Positions 53,732 to 62,364 are shown, numbered from the stretch's first letter. The stretch is DNA of 64,000 bases from Brevundimonas sp. M20 (GCF_006547065.1 NZ_CP041243.1:2681001-2745000); one strand, 5' to 3'. Notes: generated from the sequence alone by a model not told the origin. Made by a program: numbers and translations.

Positions 53732-54408
53732 GCGGCTTCGGACTCGCCCGCCAGCGGCGTCAGCCGGTATCCGAGACCGCGCACGGTCTCGATCCGGTCA
53801 GAACCGATCTTCTTGCGCAGGCGACCGACGAACACCTCGATGGTGTTCGAGTCGCGGTCGAAGTCCTGATCGTACAGGTGCTCGACCAGCTCCGTGCGGC
53901 TGATGACCCGGCCCTGGTGCATCATCATGTAGTGCAGCAGGCGGTACTCCAGCGAGGTCAGGCGCAGGGGCTCGCCGTTGACGCTGGCGCGCGCCGCGCG
54001 CGGGTCGAGCCGCAGGCCGCCGCACGACAGGGTCGCCGAGGCGATGCCCGCCGACCGGCGCAGCAGGGCGCGCAGGCGGGCCAGCAGCTCCTCGGTGTGG
54101 AAGGGCTTGGTCAGATAATCGTCGGCGCCGGCGTCGAAGCCCGACACCTTGTCCGACCAGGCGCCGCGCGCCGTCAGGATCAGGACCGGCGTGGTCTTGC
54201 CGTCCCGACGCCAGCGCTCCAGCACCGACACGCCGTCGATCTTGGGCAGGCCCAGGTCCAGCACCACCACGTCATAGGGTTCATTGTCGCCCAGATAATG
54301 GGCTTCCTCGCCGTCCGAGGCGTGATCCACCGCATAGCCGGCGTCACCGAGGGCCGTCTTCAGTTGGCGGGACAGATCGACGTCGTCTTCGACCAGAAGC
54401 ACTCGCAT
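53728..54408 (-). CDS. OmpR/PhoP-family response regulator
   Basis: The 226-aa regulator has a receiver domain with Asp51 in VVVLDLGLPKIDG and Lys in LTKPFHTEELL, then a winged-helix effector ending SDRIETVRGLGYRLTP. It is coupled to the kinase downstream and to the PepSY-like gene 9 bp upstream. GTTCAG direct repeats of OmpR-family spacing lie on both sides of the locus (54739-54755, 54956-54972), so autoregulation is plausible. Confidence 0.92.
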   Translation of the reverse strand: MRVLLVEDDVDLSRQLKTALGDAGYAVDHASDGEEAHYLGDNEPYDVVVLDLGLPKIDGVSVLERWRRDGKTTPVLILTARGAWSDKVSGFDAGADDYLTKPFHTEELLARLRALLRRSAGIASATLSCGGLRLDPRAARASVNGEPLRLTSLEYRLLHYMMMHQGRVISRTELVEHLYDQDFDRDSNTIEVFVGRLRKKIGSDRIETVRGLGYRLTPLAGESEAA

Positions 54409-54417
54409 TGGGGTATC

Positions 54418-54714
54418 CTACCGACTGGCGTCGACGGTGACGTTGAAGATGCGGCCGTCGCGCTCGAAGGCGAAGACGTAGCTGCTGCCCGACTGGCCGC
54501 GGTAACCCACGAAGCGGGCGCCGCCGGCGCGGGACTGGGCGATGCGTTGGGCCTCGGCCTGACTCATCTGCGGGCGCTCGCGCTCCCGAGGCGGTTGCTG
54601 CTGCTCACGCCCCGGCGGACGGCGATCACCGCGCGGACCATCCTGAGCGGCGGCGACCGAGAAGGGCGCGACAGCCAGCAGGGCGGCGGCAAGAATGACG
54701 GACATCCGTTTCAT
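54418..54714 (-). CDS. Secreted PepSY-like protein, first gene of the two-component operon
   Basis: The 98-aa protein has a signal peptide (about 1-22, AAA|QD), an Arg/Pro/Gln-rich linker (residues 24-50) and a PepSY-like C-terminus (SQAEAQRIAQSRAGGARFVGYRG ... VFAFERDGRIFNVTVDA). Small PepSY proteins often accompany PhoPQ-type kinases and may modulate the sensor. Only 9 bp before the response regulator, so same transcript. Confidence 0.8.
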   Translation of the reverse strand: MKRMSVILAAALLAVAPFSVAAAQDGPRGDRRPPGREQQQPPRERERPQMSQAEAQRIAQSRAGGARFVGYRGQSGSSYVFAFERDGRIFNVTVDASR

Positions 54715-55034
54715 GGTGACGGGTTTAGTCTCGCGGCTCTGAACGACGGCTGAACGAACAGTCTAGACATATTTCAGTTCGTCCGCGCGGACGAAGCATC
54801 TTTTTGGGGCCACGGACCGTCGGCCCTTCGGGACCTCCCGACCCCACGCGGCCAAATAGCCCCTTACGCGCGCGCGGATCATTTCTCCCCTCGCAGGACG
54901 ACGGCCCAAAGCGTGACGGCGATTTCATGCAGATGAACGTTAACTGACTTTCGCTGTTCAGATCGGGCTCAGGCCGGGGCTGCTTTTATCCACGTCAACG
55001 CAGCCACATCGGTTGCGAGAACAGGAGAGACCCG
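54715..55034. promoter_or_regulatory. Divergent intergenic region with two GTTCAG repeat boxes
   Basis: No convincing gene in this 320-bp stretch. GTTCAG-N5-GTTCAG on the minus strand at 54739-54755 lies 25 bp before the PepSY-like start. GTTCAG-N5-GCTCAG on the plus strand at 54956-54972 lies 12 bp before a TTTATC (54985-54990) that could be a -10, matching PhoP-box promoter geometry. A minus-strand 67-codon frame (54725-54928) lacks a ribosome site and is not called. Confidence 0.5.
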
Positions 55035-55409
55035 ATGTTCAAGAAAGCCATCATCCCCGCCCTCGTCCTGGCCGCGGCTTCCGTCGCGGTCCCGGCCACC
55101 GCCTCGGCCCAGCAACACCGCGGCGATCGCGGCGACCGGTACGAGCAGAACTACCGCGGCTGGCAGCCGATCGCGCAGCGCAAGTACAACCTGGATCGTC
55201 GCATCGACCAGGGCGCGCGCAACGGTCAGCTGAGCCGTCGTGAAGCCACCCGCCTGCGCAGCGAGCTGAACTCGCTGGTGCGCCTGGAGTACAGCTACCA
55301 ACGCGGTGGCCTGTCGCTCCGCGAGCGTCAGGATCTGGACCGTCGCTACGACCGCCTGTCGCAGCAGGTCCGCTACGAGCGTCGCGATCGCGACGACCGT
55401 CGCTGGTAA
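55035..55409 (+). CDS. Small exported basic protein
   Basis: The 124-aa protein has a signal peptide (about 1-25, ASA|QQ), then an extremely Arg/Asp/Tyr-rich helical chain (RGDRGDRYEQNYR ... RRYDRLSQQVRYERRDRDDRRW). No enzyme motif. AGGAGAGACCCG is 5-7 nt before the ATG. Such DUF-type basic periplasmic proteins are common in Caulobacterales and are often envelope-stress genes. An OmpR-type box upstream suggests control by the adjacent regulator. Confidence 0.8.
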   Translation: MFKKAIIPALVLAAASVAVPATASAQQHRGDRGDRYEQNYRGWQPIAQRKYNLDRRIDQGARNGQLSRREATRLRSELNSLVRLEYSYQRGGLSLRERQDLDRRYDRLSQQVRYERRDRDDRRW

Positions 55410-55440
55410 CACCTGGCCTTCCCTCCCCGAGAGGTCAGCG

Positions 55441-55478
55441 AGGGGCGCGATCCGATAGGGTCGCGCCCCTTTCCTTTG
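55441..55478 (+). terminator. Rho-independent terminator after the basic protein gene
   Basis: AGGGGCGCGA (55441-55450) pairs exactly with TCGCGCCCCT (55461-55470) around a 10-nt loop, followed by TTCCTTTGG. It also lies just after the stop of the convergent PhzF gene on the other strand. Confidence 0.8.
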
Positions 55479-55479
55479 G

Positions 55480-56289
55480 TCAAAGCCGCAGCATGCTCTC
55501 GATGACTGTCACCGCCTGTCCCCGCAACAGGACGCGGTCGCCGTTCAGGACCGTGCCGATATCGCCGCCACGACCGGGGAAGACCTGCCGGAAACGCACC
55601 CCGGCCCGTCCCAGCTTGTCCGCATACAGCGGCGCCAGGATGCAGTGCGCCGAGCCGGTGGCCGGGTCCTCGTCCACGCCGCAGCCCGGCGCGAAGAAGC
55701 GGTCGACGACATCGACGTCGTCGGACGGATCAGCGGCAGCGCAGACGATCACCTGCCCCGGTTCGCCCGCCTCGCCCTGAAGCGCCGCCAGCGCCCGGAT
55801 GTCCGGCGCTACCGCATGAACGGCGGCGGCGTCCGCCAGAACGGCGACCAGATAGCGCCCGGCCCAGACCTCCACCGGCTCAACGCCCAGCGCCTCCGCC
55901 AGCCCGGCGAGCGGCCCGGTGCGGCGCGGCGGATCAGACGGGAAGTCCATCTCGTAACCACCCTGGGTGGCCCGCACGATCAGCGGGCCGGAGCGGGTGC
56001 CGAAGGTCAGGGCGTCAACCGACAGGCCCAGCTCCGCCAGCAGCACATGGGCCGAGGCCAGCGTGGCGTGGCCGCACAGATCGACCTCCGTCCCCGGCGT
56101 GAACCAGCGCAGACCGAACCGCGCGGGATCATTGGTGCGCAGCAGGAAGGCCGTCTCGGCCTGATTGTTCTCCTTGGCCAGCGCCTGCATCCACGACGCA
56201 TCGGGCCACTGGTCGAAGGGCTCGACCACGCAGGCGGGGTTGCCCCGGAACGGCGCGGCGGCGAAGGCGTCGATGGTCCATTGTTTCAT
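55480..56289 (-). CDS. PhzF-family isomerase/epimerase
   Basis: The 269-aa protein has the diaminopimelate-epimerase fold: [17 protein letters not shown], catalytic Glu45 in [22 protein letters not shown] and [11 protein letters not shown]. PhzF isomerises a phenazine precursor, but no other phz genes are present, so the substrate is unknown. Start ATG shares a base with the stop of the nucleotidyltransferase gene (TGATG). Confidence 0.88.
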   Translation of the reverse strand: MKQWTIDAFAAAPFRGNPACVVEPFDQWPDASWMQALAKENNQAETAFLLRTNDPARFGLRWFTPGTEVDLCGHATLASAHVLLAELGLSVDALTFGTRSGPLIVRATQGGYEMDFPSDPPRRTGPLAGLAEALGVEPVEVWAGRYLVAVLADAAAVHAVAPDIRALAALQGEAGEPGQVIVCAAADPSDDVDVVDRFFAPGCGVDEDPATGSAHCILAPLYADKLGRAGVRFRQVFPGRGGDIGTVLNGDRVLLRGQAVTVIESMLRL

Positions 56290-56861
56290 CACACACCCTC
56301 TACCTTCAGTTCCGGCCACCGCGTCTGTGCGCTGGCCACGGCCTTGTCCCAGCCCTTCGCCAGCGGGCGGTTGGGATTGGGGCGCAGGATCATGTCGAAC
56401 ATGTCTTCAAGGCCAAACGGCGCCGCGACGCTGATCGAGTCGTCAGCCTCCAGCCGGACGCCGACCGAGAAGGCGGGGGCGACGAAGCGGGACAGGGCGG
56501 TGTCGGTGTCGGGCAGGGCCTCATAGGGCTCGCCGAAACGGTCGGGGAACCAGATGTGGACGCGGGCCTGATTGCGGACCTCGACGATGTCGCGGAAGGG
56601 CGGCTCGAAGGCGGCGGCGACCTGCTTGATCACCACGTCCTCGGCGTCCCAGCTGGTGTCCGGGTCGAAATAGCCGAGATCGTAGTCCTTGATCCCGTAG
56701 CCCGCCGGGCGGCCGGTGAGGTCGTTCCAGACGGCCTGATAGACAGCGCCCGAGAAGACCCGCCAGTCGTTCAGGCCGAGGCTCCGCACCGTCGTCAGGA
56801 CGTGCATCAGATCGGGGTTGGCGCGGATGATCTGACCGAGCCGGGCCTCGAGGTCGCTCAT
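56289..56861 (-). CDS. Nucleotidyltransferase-family protein (PF06042, DUF925)
   Basis: The 190-aa protein contains [33 protein letters not shown], where D-Y-D-L-G-Y-F-D is the paired-Asp motif of the DUF925 nucleotidyltransferase-like family, and [16 protein letters not shown]. Substrate and role unknown. Its ATG overlaps the thiD stop by 4 nt, so it is co-transcribed with thiD and PhzF. Confidence 0.82.
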   Translation of the reverse strand: MSDLEARLGQIIRANPDLMHVLTTVRSLGLNDWRVFSGAVYQAVWNDLTGRPAGYGIKDYDLGYFDPDTSWDAEDVVIKQVAAAFEPPFRDIVEVRNQARVHIWFPDRFGEPYEALPDTDTALSRFVAPAFSVGVRLEADDSISVAAPFGLEDMFDMILRPNPNRPLAKGWDKAVASAQTRWPELKVEGV

Positions 56862-57655
56862 CGGCGCAGCGTCCAGCCATGGTCCAGCGGACCATGGCCG
56901 CAGCCGAGGCCGGGGGCGCGGCGGATGGCTTCGGCGACATAGGCCCAGGCTTCGGTGACGGCGAGTTCGAGCGGCAGGCCCTTGGCCAGACCGGCGGCGC
57001 AGGCGCTGGCGAGGGTGCAGCCGGTGCCGTGGGTGTGGCGGGTATCGACGCGTTCGCCCTCCAGCAGGGTCTCGCCGTCGGCGGTGACGAGCACGTCGAT
57101 GACGCGGTCGCCGGTGGCGACGTGGCCGCCCTTCATCAGGACCGCCTTGGCGCCCATGCCCAGCAGGAACTCGCCCGCCCGGCGCTGGCCGTCCAGATCG
57201 GCGACGGTGAGTCCGGTCAGGGCCTCGGCCTCGGGCGCGTTGGGGGTCAGCAGGCTGGCCCGCGGGATCATCAGCGAGCGCACCGCCTGCACGGCCTCGT
57301 CCGGCAGCAGGGGATGGCCGCCCTTGGCGATCATGACGGGGTCCACGACCGTCGCGGCGTCGGAGCTGTCGAGGATGGCCGCCACCCGTTCGACCACGTC
57401 GGTGGAGCCCAGCATTCCGGTCTTGATGGCGTCGGCGCCGATGTCATCCAGCACCGCCCGCGCCTGCGCCTCGATCAGGTCCAGCGGCAGGGGATGGACG
57501 CCGTGAACGCCCAGGGTGTTCTGAACCGTGATGGCGGTGATCGCCGTGGCCGCGAAGCCGCCCATGGCCGTCACGGCCTTGGTGTCCGCCTGTATGCCCG
57601 CGCCGCCGCCCGAGTCAGAGCCAGCGATGATCAGGACGCGTCCGAGAGAGGTCAT
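56858..57655 (-). CDS. thiD: Hydroxymethylpyrimidine/phosphomethylpyrimidine kinase
   Basis: The 265-aa ribokinase-fold enzyme phosphorylates HMP twice for thiamine synthesis. IIAGSDSGGGAGIQADTK is the N-terminal substrate motif and DTRHTHGTGCTLASACAAGLA the C-terminal anion hole with catalytic Asp. Start at 57655 follows AGGGG but with very short spacing. Operon with the 56289 and 55480 genes. Confidence 0.93.
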   Translation of the reverse strand: MTSLGRVLIIAGSDSGGGAGIQADTKAVTAMGGFAATAITAITVQNTLGVHGVHPLPLDLIEAQARAVLDDIGADAIKTGMLGSTDVVERVAAILDSSDAATVVDPVMIAKGGHPLLPDEAVQAVRSLMIPRASLLTPNAPEAEALTGLTVADLDGQRRAGEFLLGMGAKAVLMKGGHVATGDRVIDVLVTADGETLLEGERVDTRHTHGTGCTLASACAAGLAKGLPLELAVTEAWAYVAEAIRRAPGLGCGHGPLDHGWTLRR

Positions 57656-57784
57656 CCCCTGCGAATGGCCGAGTCCGCAGCGGCGGGCAAGGGCGCGACA
57701 AACTGAACCCGGCTTCGGCGGCCTTCCGACGCGCATTCCGCCCCGGTCTTAACTACATAGGGAATATCGGAACAGGAGATCGTC

Positions 57785-59029
57785 GTGTCGCGAAAGACCG
57801 TGGTGATCGTGGGCGCCGGGTTCGGCGGGCTGGCTGCGGCCCGGGCCTTGAAGGGCGCCGATGTGGACGTGGTGCTGATCGACCGCACCAACCACCACCT
57901 GTTCCAGCCCCTGCTCTATCAGGTCGCCACCGCCGCCCTGTCGCCCGCCGACATCGCTACCGCCTCGCGCACCCTGCTGCGGGGCCAGAAGAACGTCACC
58001 GTCCTGATGGGCGAGGTGACCGGGGTCGATGCGGCGGCGAAGGTCGTGCGGCTGAAGGACGGGCCGGAGCAGGCCTATGACTGGCTGATACTCGCGACCG
58101 GAGCGGCCTACAGCTTCTTCGGTCACCCTGAGTGGGCTGACGACGCCGAGGTGCTGAAGTCGCTGGACGACGCCCTGACCATCCGTCGCAAACTGCTGGC
58201 GGCCTTCGAGAAGGCGGAACTGACCGACGATCCGGAAGAGGCGCGCCGGCTGATGACCTTCGTCGTCGTCGGGGCCGGACCGACCGGAGTGGAGACCGCC
58301 GGCACGATTGCAGAGATGGCGCGGATGACCCTGCGCCACGACTTCCGTCGCATCGACCCGACCAAGGCGCGGGTCATCCTGTTCGAGGCGGGACCGAGGG
58401 TGCTGACCGCCTTCCCCGAAGACCTGTCCGCCTATGCCAAGAGGGCTCTGGAGGAGCTGGGTGTCGAGGTGCGCACAGGTACGGCGGTGGAGGCCATAGC
58501 GGACGGCGTGGTGCGCGCGGGCGGCGAGACCATCGCGGCGGCGGCCGTGCTGTGGAGCGCCGGGGTCGAGGCGCGTCCGGCGGCGAAATGGCTGGGCGCC
58601 GAGGCGGTGCGGAACGGCGGGGTGGTGGTCGATGCGACATGCGCCGTGCCGGGCGTTCCCGACGTCTTCGCCATTGGCGACGTGGCCAGCTTCCGGCAGG
58701 ACGGAAAGCCCCTGCCCGGTCTGGCGCCGGTGGCCAAGCAGCAGGGCAAATGGGTCGGCAAGCTGGTCCGCGCCCGCGCCGAGGGACGGCCCGATCCGCC
58801 CGCGTTCCGGTATCGCGACTGGGGGACCATGGCGGTGATCGGACGGTCGAAGGCGGTGGCCCTGCTGGGGCCGTGGAAGCTGACCGGCTTCATCGCCTGG
58901 CTGGCCTGGTCGCTGGTCCACCTGATGCTGCTGATCGACTTCCGCAGCCGGGTGATCGTCTATGTGAACTGGACCTGGGCCTGGTTCACCATGGGGCGTG
59001 GGGCGAGGCTGCTCACCCGGCTGCCGTGA
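57785..59029 (+). CDS. Type II NADH dehydrogenase (NDH-2-like FAD oxidoreductase)
   Basis: The 414-aa protein has FAD-binding VIVGAGFGGLAAARAL, second GxGxxG (VVVGAGPTGVETAGTIAE) for NADH, DVFAIGDVAS near the C-terminus, and a hydrophobic, membrane-associated tail. It passes electrons from NADH to quinone without pumping. GTG at 57785 with AGGAG 7 nt upstream. Its 3' end overlaps the convergent folP 3' end by 17 bp. Confidence 0.9.
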   Translation: MSRKTVVIVGAGFGGLAAARALKGADVDVVLIDRTNHHLFQPLLYQVATAALSPADIATASRTLLRGQKNVTVLMGEVTGVDAAAKVVRLKDGPEQAYDWLILATGAAYSFFGHPEWADDAEVLKSLDDALTIRRKLLAAFEKAELTDDPEEARRLMTFVVVGAGPTGVETAGTIAEMARMTLRHDFRRIDPTKARVILFEAGPRVLTAFPEDLSAYAKRALEELGVEVRTGTAVEAIADGVVRAGGETIAAAAVLWSAGVEARPAAKWLGAEAVRNGGVVVDATCAVPGVPDVFAIGDVASFRQDGKPLPGLAPVAKQQGKWVGKLVRARAEGRPDPPAFRYRDWGTMAVIGRSKAVALLGPWKLTGFIAWLAWSLVHLMLLIDFRSRVIVYVNWTWAWFTMGRGARLLTRLP

Positions 59030-59825
59030 CCGCCGCCTGCACCGCCAGCGCCTGAACGGTCTCGCGGACATCGTGGACGCGGATGATCTGCGCGCCGCGC
59101 CGGGCGGCCTCGAGCGCGAGGGCCAGCGAGCCGCCGAGGCGGTCGGAGGCGTCCACGGCGGTGGGGTCGATGGCGGCGATGGTGCGCTTCCGGCTGGCCG
59201 CGTAGAGCACCGGCAGGCCGGTCGCGCCGAGGCGTTCAAGGTTGGCGGTCAGGGCCATGTTGTGGGCCAGCGTCTTTCCGAAGCCGATGCCGGGGTCGAG
59301 CCAGAGGCGTTCCGGCGCGACGCCCGCGGCCATCACCTCGCCCGCCCGGATCGCCAGCCAGTCCACAACCTCGGACACCACGTCATCGTAGTGAGGCGCG
59401 TCCTGCATGGTGCGCGGCTCGCCCTTCATGTGCATCAGGACCACGTCGCAGCCGAGGTCCACGGCGGTCGGCAGGCTGGCGGGCGAGAAGCCGAGGGCCG
59501 TCACGTCGTTCCAGATGTTGGCCCCGGCGCCGACGGCGGCGGCGGCGACCTCGGGCTTCATGGTGTCGATGCTGATGGGGCCGTCCCAGAGGGCGCGCAG
59601 GCCCGCGACGACGGGCGCGGTGCGCATGACCTCGTCCTCAAGGCTGACCGGCTCGGCGCCGGGCCGGGTGCTCTCGCCGCCGATGTCGAGGATGTCGGCG
59701 CCCTGCCGGACCAGCTCCAGCCCATGGGCGACGGCGGCCTCGACCGTGTCGTGCCGCCCGCCGTCCGAGAAGCTGTCAGGTGTGACATTGACGATGCCCA
59801 TGACGCGGGGACGGAGAACGGCCAT
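59013..59825 (-). CDS. folP: Dihydropteroate synthase
   Basis: The 270-aa enzyme condenses pterin pyrophosphate with p-aminobenzoate; it is the sulfonamide target. VMGIVNVTPDSFSDGG (loop 1), ILDIGGESTRPGAEPVS (loop 2) and WLDPGIGFGKTLAHN are diagnostic. ATG at 59825 shares a base with the stop of the regulator gene upstream (TGATG). Last gene of that minus-strand run. Confidence 0.94.
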   Translation of the reverse strand: MAVLRPRVMGIVNVTPDSFSDGGRHDTVEAAVAHGLELVRQGADILDIGGESTRPGAEPVSLEDEVMRTAPVVAGLRALWDGPISIDTMKPEVAAAAVGAGANIWNDVTALGFSPASLPTAVDLGCDVVLMHMKGEPRTMQDAPHYDDVVSEVVDWLAIRAGEVMAAGVAPERLWLDPGIGFGKTLAHNMALTANLERLGATGLPVLYAASRKRTIAAIDPTAVDASDRLGGSLALALEAARRGAQIIRVHDVRETVQALAVQAAVTAAG

Positions 59826-60127
59826 CAGTCCTTGCCCCCGATCAGGTTGCCGAGCGCGAACAGATAGCTCTTGAAGGCGTTGCGGCCGGGCTCGGTGATG
59901 GAGACGCGGGTCAGGGGCTTGTTGTTCACGAAGCTCTTGTCGATGGCGACGTAGCCCGCCTCCTCCAGCTTCTTGAGGTGGACGGAGAGGTTGCCCTGGG
60001 TGGCTTCCAGAACGGTCTTCAGTTCGGTGAAGTCGGCGGTCTCGACGTCGGCCAGATAGACCATGATCCCCAGCCGCATGCGACCGTGGATGACCTCGTC
60101 GATCCGTCCGAGATCGGCCAGTCCCAT
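59825..60127 (-). CDS. Winged-helix transcriptional regulator (PF13601 type)
   Basis: The 100-aa protein is a single winged helix: RIDEVIHGRMRLGIMVYLAD, ELKTVLEATQGNLSVHLKKLEEAGYVAIDKSFVNNKPLTRVSITEPGRNAF, split over helix-turn-helix and wing. These small regulators often pair with the membrane protein beside them, which here lies 2 bp upstream. A GTTTG/CAAAC palindrome at 62101 is a candidate operator. Confidence 0.85.
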   Translation of the reverse strand: MGLADLGRIDEVIHGRMRLGIMVYLADVETADFTELKTVLEATQGNLSVHLKKLEEAGYVAIDKSFVNNKPLTRVSITEPGRNAFKSYLFALGNLIGGKD

Positions 60128-60129
60128 GC

Positions 60130-60786
60130 TCAGTCAGCCTTCGGTCCGGCGGCCTTGCGGGCGTCGCGGTACAGGACCCAGCCCGGCAGGGCGAACAGCA
60201 GGAACAGGGCGGCGGTGCAGACGCCCAGATAGGCGATCGGCTGGCGCACCAGCACACCCAGCGCCACCGCCGCGACCCACCCGCCGAGGGCGACGGCCAG
60301 CATCCAGCCCTTCTTCTTCAGCATCCAGGCGACGTACCAGGCGGCGGCCTGAAGGGCGAAGACGATGGCGGCGTAGTAGAGCCAGACGGCGAAGTCCTGA
60401 TCGCGCCAGGCGCCGACCGCGAAGACGATCACGACGGCGGAGTTGGCCATGCCGGAGGCGCTGAAGGCGGCGCTGGTGACGCGCGAGGCCAGCGGCCCGC
60501 GATTGCCCGCGCCGGTCTTGCGGTCCCGCAGGATGGCCCAGGTCAGGATGGCCAGAAACGTCCCGGTGATCCCGACCACGAACAGCAGGTTGGCGAGGTC
60601 CGGCCAGCGGATCACGCCGAAGACCTGACCGATGTGGAACAGGCACTGGAGCCCGTACAGCAGCCCGCCCGCGAGGTAGCAGACGGCGAGGGTCATCGGG
60701 ACGCCGCCGCCACCGCCGCCCTCGACGATGGAGCGCATGAAGGCGAGGTCGTCCTCGGGCGAATGCAGGCGGGGCTTGGCGGGCAT
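60130..60786 (-). CDS. Hypothetical membrane protein partnered with a winged-helix regulator
   Basis: The 218-aa protein has an acidic N-terminus with a G-G-G-G-G-G loop (residues 23-28), then about six hydrophobic helices (about 32-52, 62-82, 106-124, 134-155, 160-176, 185-205). No family recognised. Stop lies 2 bp before the regulator start, so they form one unit; the protein may be the signal input or the target of the regulator. Confidence 0.75.
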   Translation of the reverse strand: MPAKPRLHSPEDDLAFMRSIVEGGGGGGVPMTLAVCYLAGGLLYGLQCLFHIGQVFGVIRWPDLANLLFVVGITGTFLAILTWAILRDRKTGAGNRGPLASRVTSAAFSASGMANSAVVIVFAVGAWRDQDFAVWLYYAAIVFALQAAAWYVAWMLKKKGWMLAVALGGWVAAVALGVLVRQPIAYLGVCTAALFLLFALPGWVLYRDARKAAGPKAD

Positions 60787-60802
60787 GGCGACTCTCTCCG
60801 AA

Positions 60803-60831
60803 CCGGCTCATCCATCGGGTGGACGAGCCGG
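60803..60831 (-). terminator. Hairpin between acyltransferase and membrane protein
   Basis: CCGGCTCATCCA (60803-60814) and TGGACGAGCCGG (60820-60831) form a 12-bp stem with one G-U pair and a 5-nt loop. On the minus strand it lies after the acyltransferase stop and just before the ribosome site of the membrane protein. There is no T tract, so it could be an attenuator, a weak terminator or a processing site. Confidence 0.45.
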
Positions 60832-60845
60832 AAGGGGTTGGCAAG

Positions 60846-62057
60846 CTATTCGGCAGGCAAGACGGCGGGATCGGCCGCCGGACGGCGCCAGGGGATGCGG
60901 CGGCCGTTCAGCCATTTGCCCATGAAGCCGTGGCGGACCGTCAGCTCATAGGACAGCAGGCAGACGGCGAAGACGCCCAGCGACACCCCGATCAGCTTGG
61001 CCCACCAGGGCGCGGGCCAGTCCTGCATCCAGACCTGGGCCAGCATGATCAGCGGCAGGTGCAGGATGTAGACCCAGTAGGAGGCGTCGGCGAGGTAGCG
61101 GCGCACCGGGCTGTGGCCCGACAGGAAGCGCAGACACAGGGCGACGGCGGCCAGAGCCGAGCTGAAGACCGCCACGGCGACGACGGCGGTGGCGATGGCC
61201 TTGGCCTGCGTCGGCTCGGCCATCGGCGTGATCACCGGACCGCCGGCGAGGATGTAGCTCCACACGCCCGAAACCACGGCCAGCACCAGATAGACGGGCC
61301 ACCCGCCGGCGAGGCGGTCCAGCAGGTCGCGGCGGCGATCCAGCAGGAAGCCGAGCGCGAAAGCCGAGCCGAAGCCGACCAGGGCGGCGGTGTGCGGAAC
61401 CAGCCCGGCATCGGGGGTCGGGACGGCGAAGAAGGCGATCCACTTCGGGTCCAGCCAGAAGGCGACGGCCAGAGGCGCGGCCAGCACGAAGGGCGTCCAC
61501 CAGCCGATCAGGACTCCGGTCAGACGGTCCACGGCCCGGCCCCAGCCCCCGCTCCGGTCCAGCGCCGCGAAGGGGGCGCGCAGGATCAGGGTCGCCAGAC
61601 AGAACAGGGTCAGGACGTAGAGGAACCAAAGATGGGTCAGCGGGAGGTTGGTCCAGTCATAGGTCGGCGGCGGGGGCGGCTCGGCGCCGGGGACGACCCA
61701 GCCCTGAACATGGGCGTTCCAGACCAGAGCCGTGACGATGCCCGCCATGACCGGGAACCAGAAGGCCAGCAGCGGGCCGGTGATGCGGACGGCGCGATCC
61801 TTCGCGAAGCCCAGCCAGCCCTTCCGGGCGATCATCATGTGGGCGAACAGGCCCGCGATCAGGAAGAAGGCGGTCATCCGGAACAGGTGGATGGCGAAGA
61901 AGACCCAGGCTGCGCCGATGGAGGTGTTCTCGTCGGCGACGATCCAGATCTGCTGCGGGAAGAAGGACAGGCTGGCGTGCAGGACGACGCCCAGCAGCAG
62001 GGCGCCGCCTCTCAGGGCGTCGAGGCCGGGCAGGCGCTCGGTCGGATGGGTGGACAT
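60846..62057 (-). CDS. Acyltransferase-3 family membrane protein (OpgC/MdoC-like)
   Basis: The 403-aa protein has about ten TM helices. LPGLDALRGGALLLGVVLHASL is the acyltransferase-3 opening with the conserved catalytic His, and IHLFRMTAFFLIAGLFAHM follows. OpgC-type members acylate periplasmic glucans or other envelope polysaccharides. No partner genes are adjacent, so the acceptor is unknown. Confidence 0.85.
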   Translation of the reverse strand: MSTHPTERLPGLDALRGGALLLGVVLHASLSFFPQQIWIVADENTSIGAAWVFFAIHLFRMTAFFLIAGLFAHMMIARKGWLGFAKDRAVRITGPLLAFWFPVMAGIVTALVWNAHVQGWVVPGAEPPPPPTYDWTNLPLTHLWFLYVLTLFCLATLILRAPFAALDRSGGWGRAVDRLTGVLIGWWTPFVLAAPLAVAFWLDPKWIAFFAVPTPDAGLVPHTAALVGFGSAFALGFLLDRRRDLLDRLAGGWPVYLVLAVVSGVWSYILAGGPVITPMAEPTQAKAIATAVVAVAVFSSALAAVALCLRFLSGHSPVRRYLADASYWVYILHLPLIMLAQVWMQDWPAPWWAKLIGVSLGVFAVCLLSYELTVRHGFMGKWLNGRRIPWRRPAADPAVLPAE

Positions 62058-62100
62058 GACGGGGCTCCCCTCGTTGATAGCGCCGATCTACGACAGACTT

Positions 62101-62115
62101 GTTTGAATTGCAAAC
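62101..62115. promoter_or_regulatory. Near-palindromic GTTTG/CAAAC site upstream of acyltransferase
   Basis: GTTTGAATTGCAAAC is palindromic except for one base pair and lies 43 bp before the acyltransferase ATG (62057). The twofold form suits a MarR/winged-helix dimer, such as the regulator at 59825. TTGTTCATTAAC follows it. Confidence 0.4.
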
Positions 62116-62215
62116 TTGTTCATTAACAGTTCCGCGATGAGATGGGCGAGGAAGGGTGGGGTTTGGGAAATATCCAGCCAAAACAGTCGGCTGCGCCGTC
62201 CTCGGCCCGGGTCCG

Positions 62216-62288
62216 TAGACGGGTGAGACGGTGGAGACGGATGCAAATACACCGTCTATCCCGTCTATGTCGTCTATGCCGTCTATGG
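62216..62288. repeat. Inverted minisatellite arrays (9-bp units)
   Basis: Units CGTCTATCC, CGTCTATGT, CGTCTATGC and CGTCTATGG run head to tail at 62253-62288. Upstream at 62216-62242 are TAGACGGGT, GAGACGGTG and GAGACGGAT, which are approximate reverse complements. Together they could fold into a long, imperfect hairpin. Confidence 0.65.
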
Positions 62289-62297
62289 GTTTTGGGT

Positions 62298-62325
62298 GCA
62301 GGCAGCAGGCAGCAGGCAGCAGGTT
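62298..62325. repeat. GCAGGCA tandem repeat
   Basis: Three perfect 7-bp copies of GCAGGCA (62298-62318) are followed by GCAGGTT (62319-62325). Short slippage-type repeat. Confidence 0.7.
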
Positions 62326-62364
62326 ATCAGGTGGGTGCGTCAGAATTGGACGTATCCTGCCGCT

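Noticed and set aside
54725..54928. 67-codon minus-strand frame in the divergent region
   Set aside because: No ribosome site, no family, and it overlaps the regulatory boxes.
62253..62325. CRISPR-like array
   Set aside because: Units are 7-9 bp with no spacers of proper length, so this is minisatellite DNA, not CRISPR.
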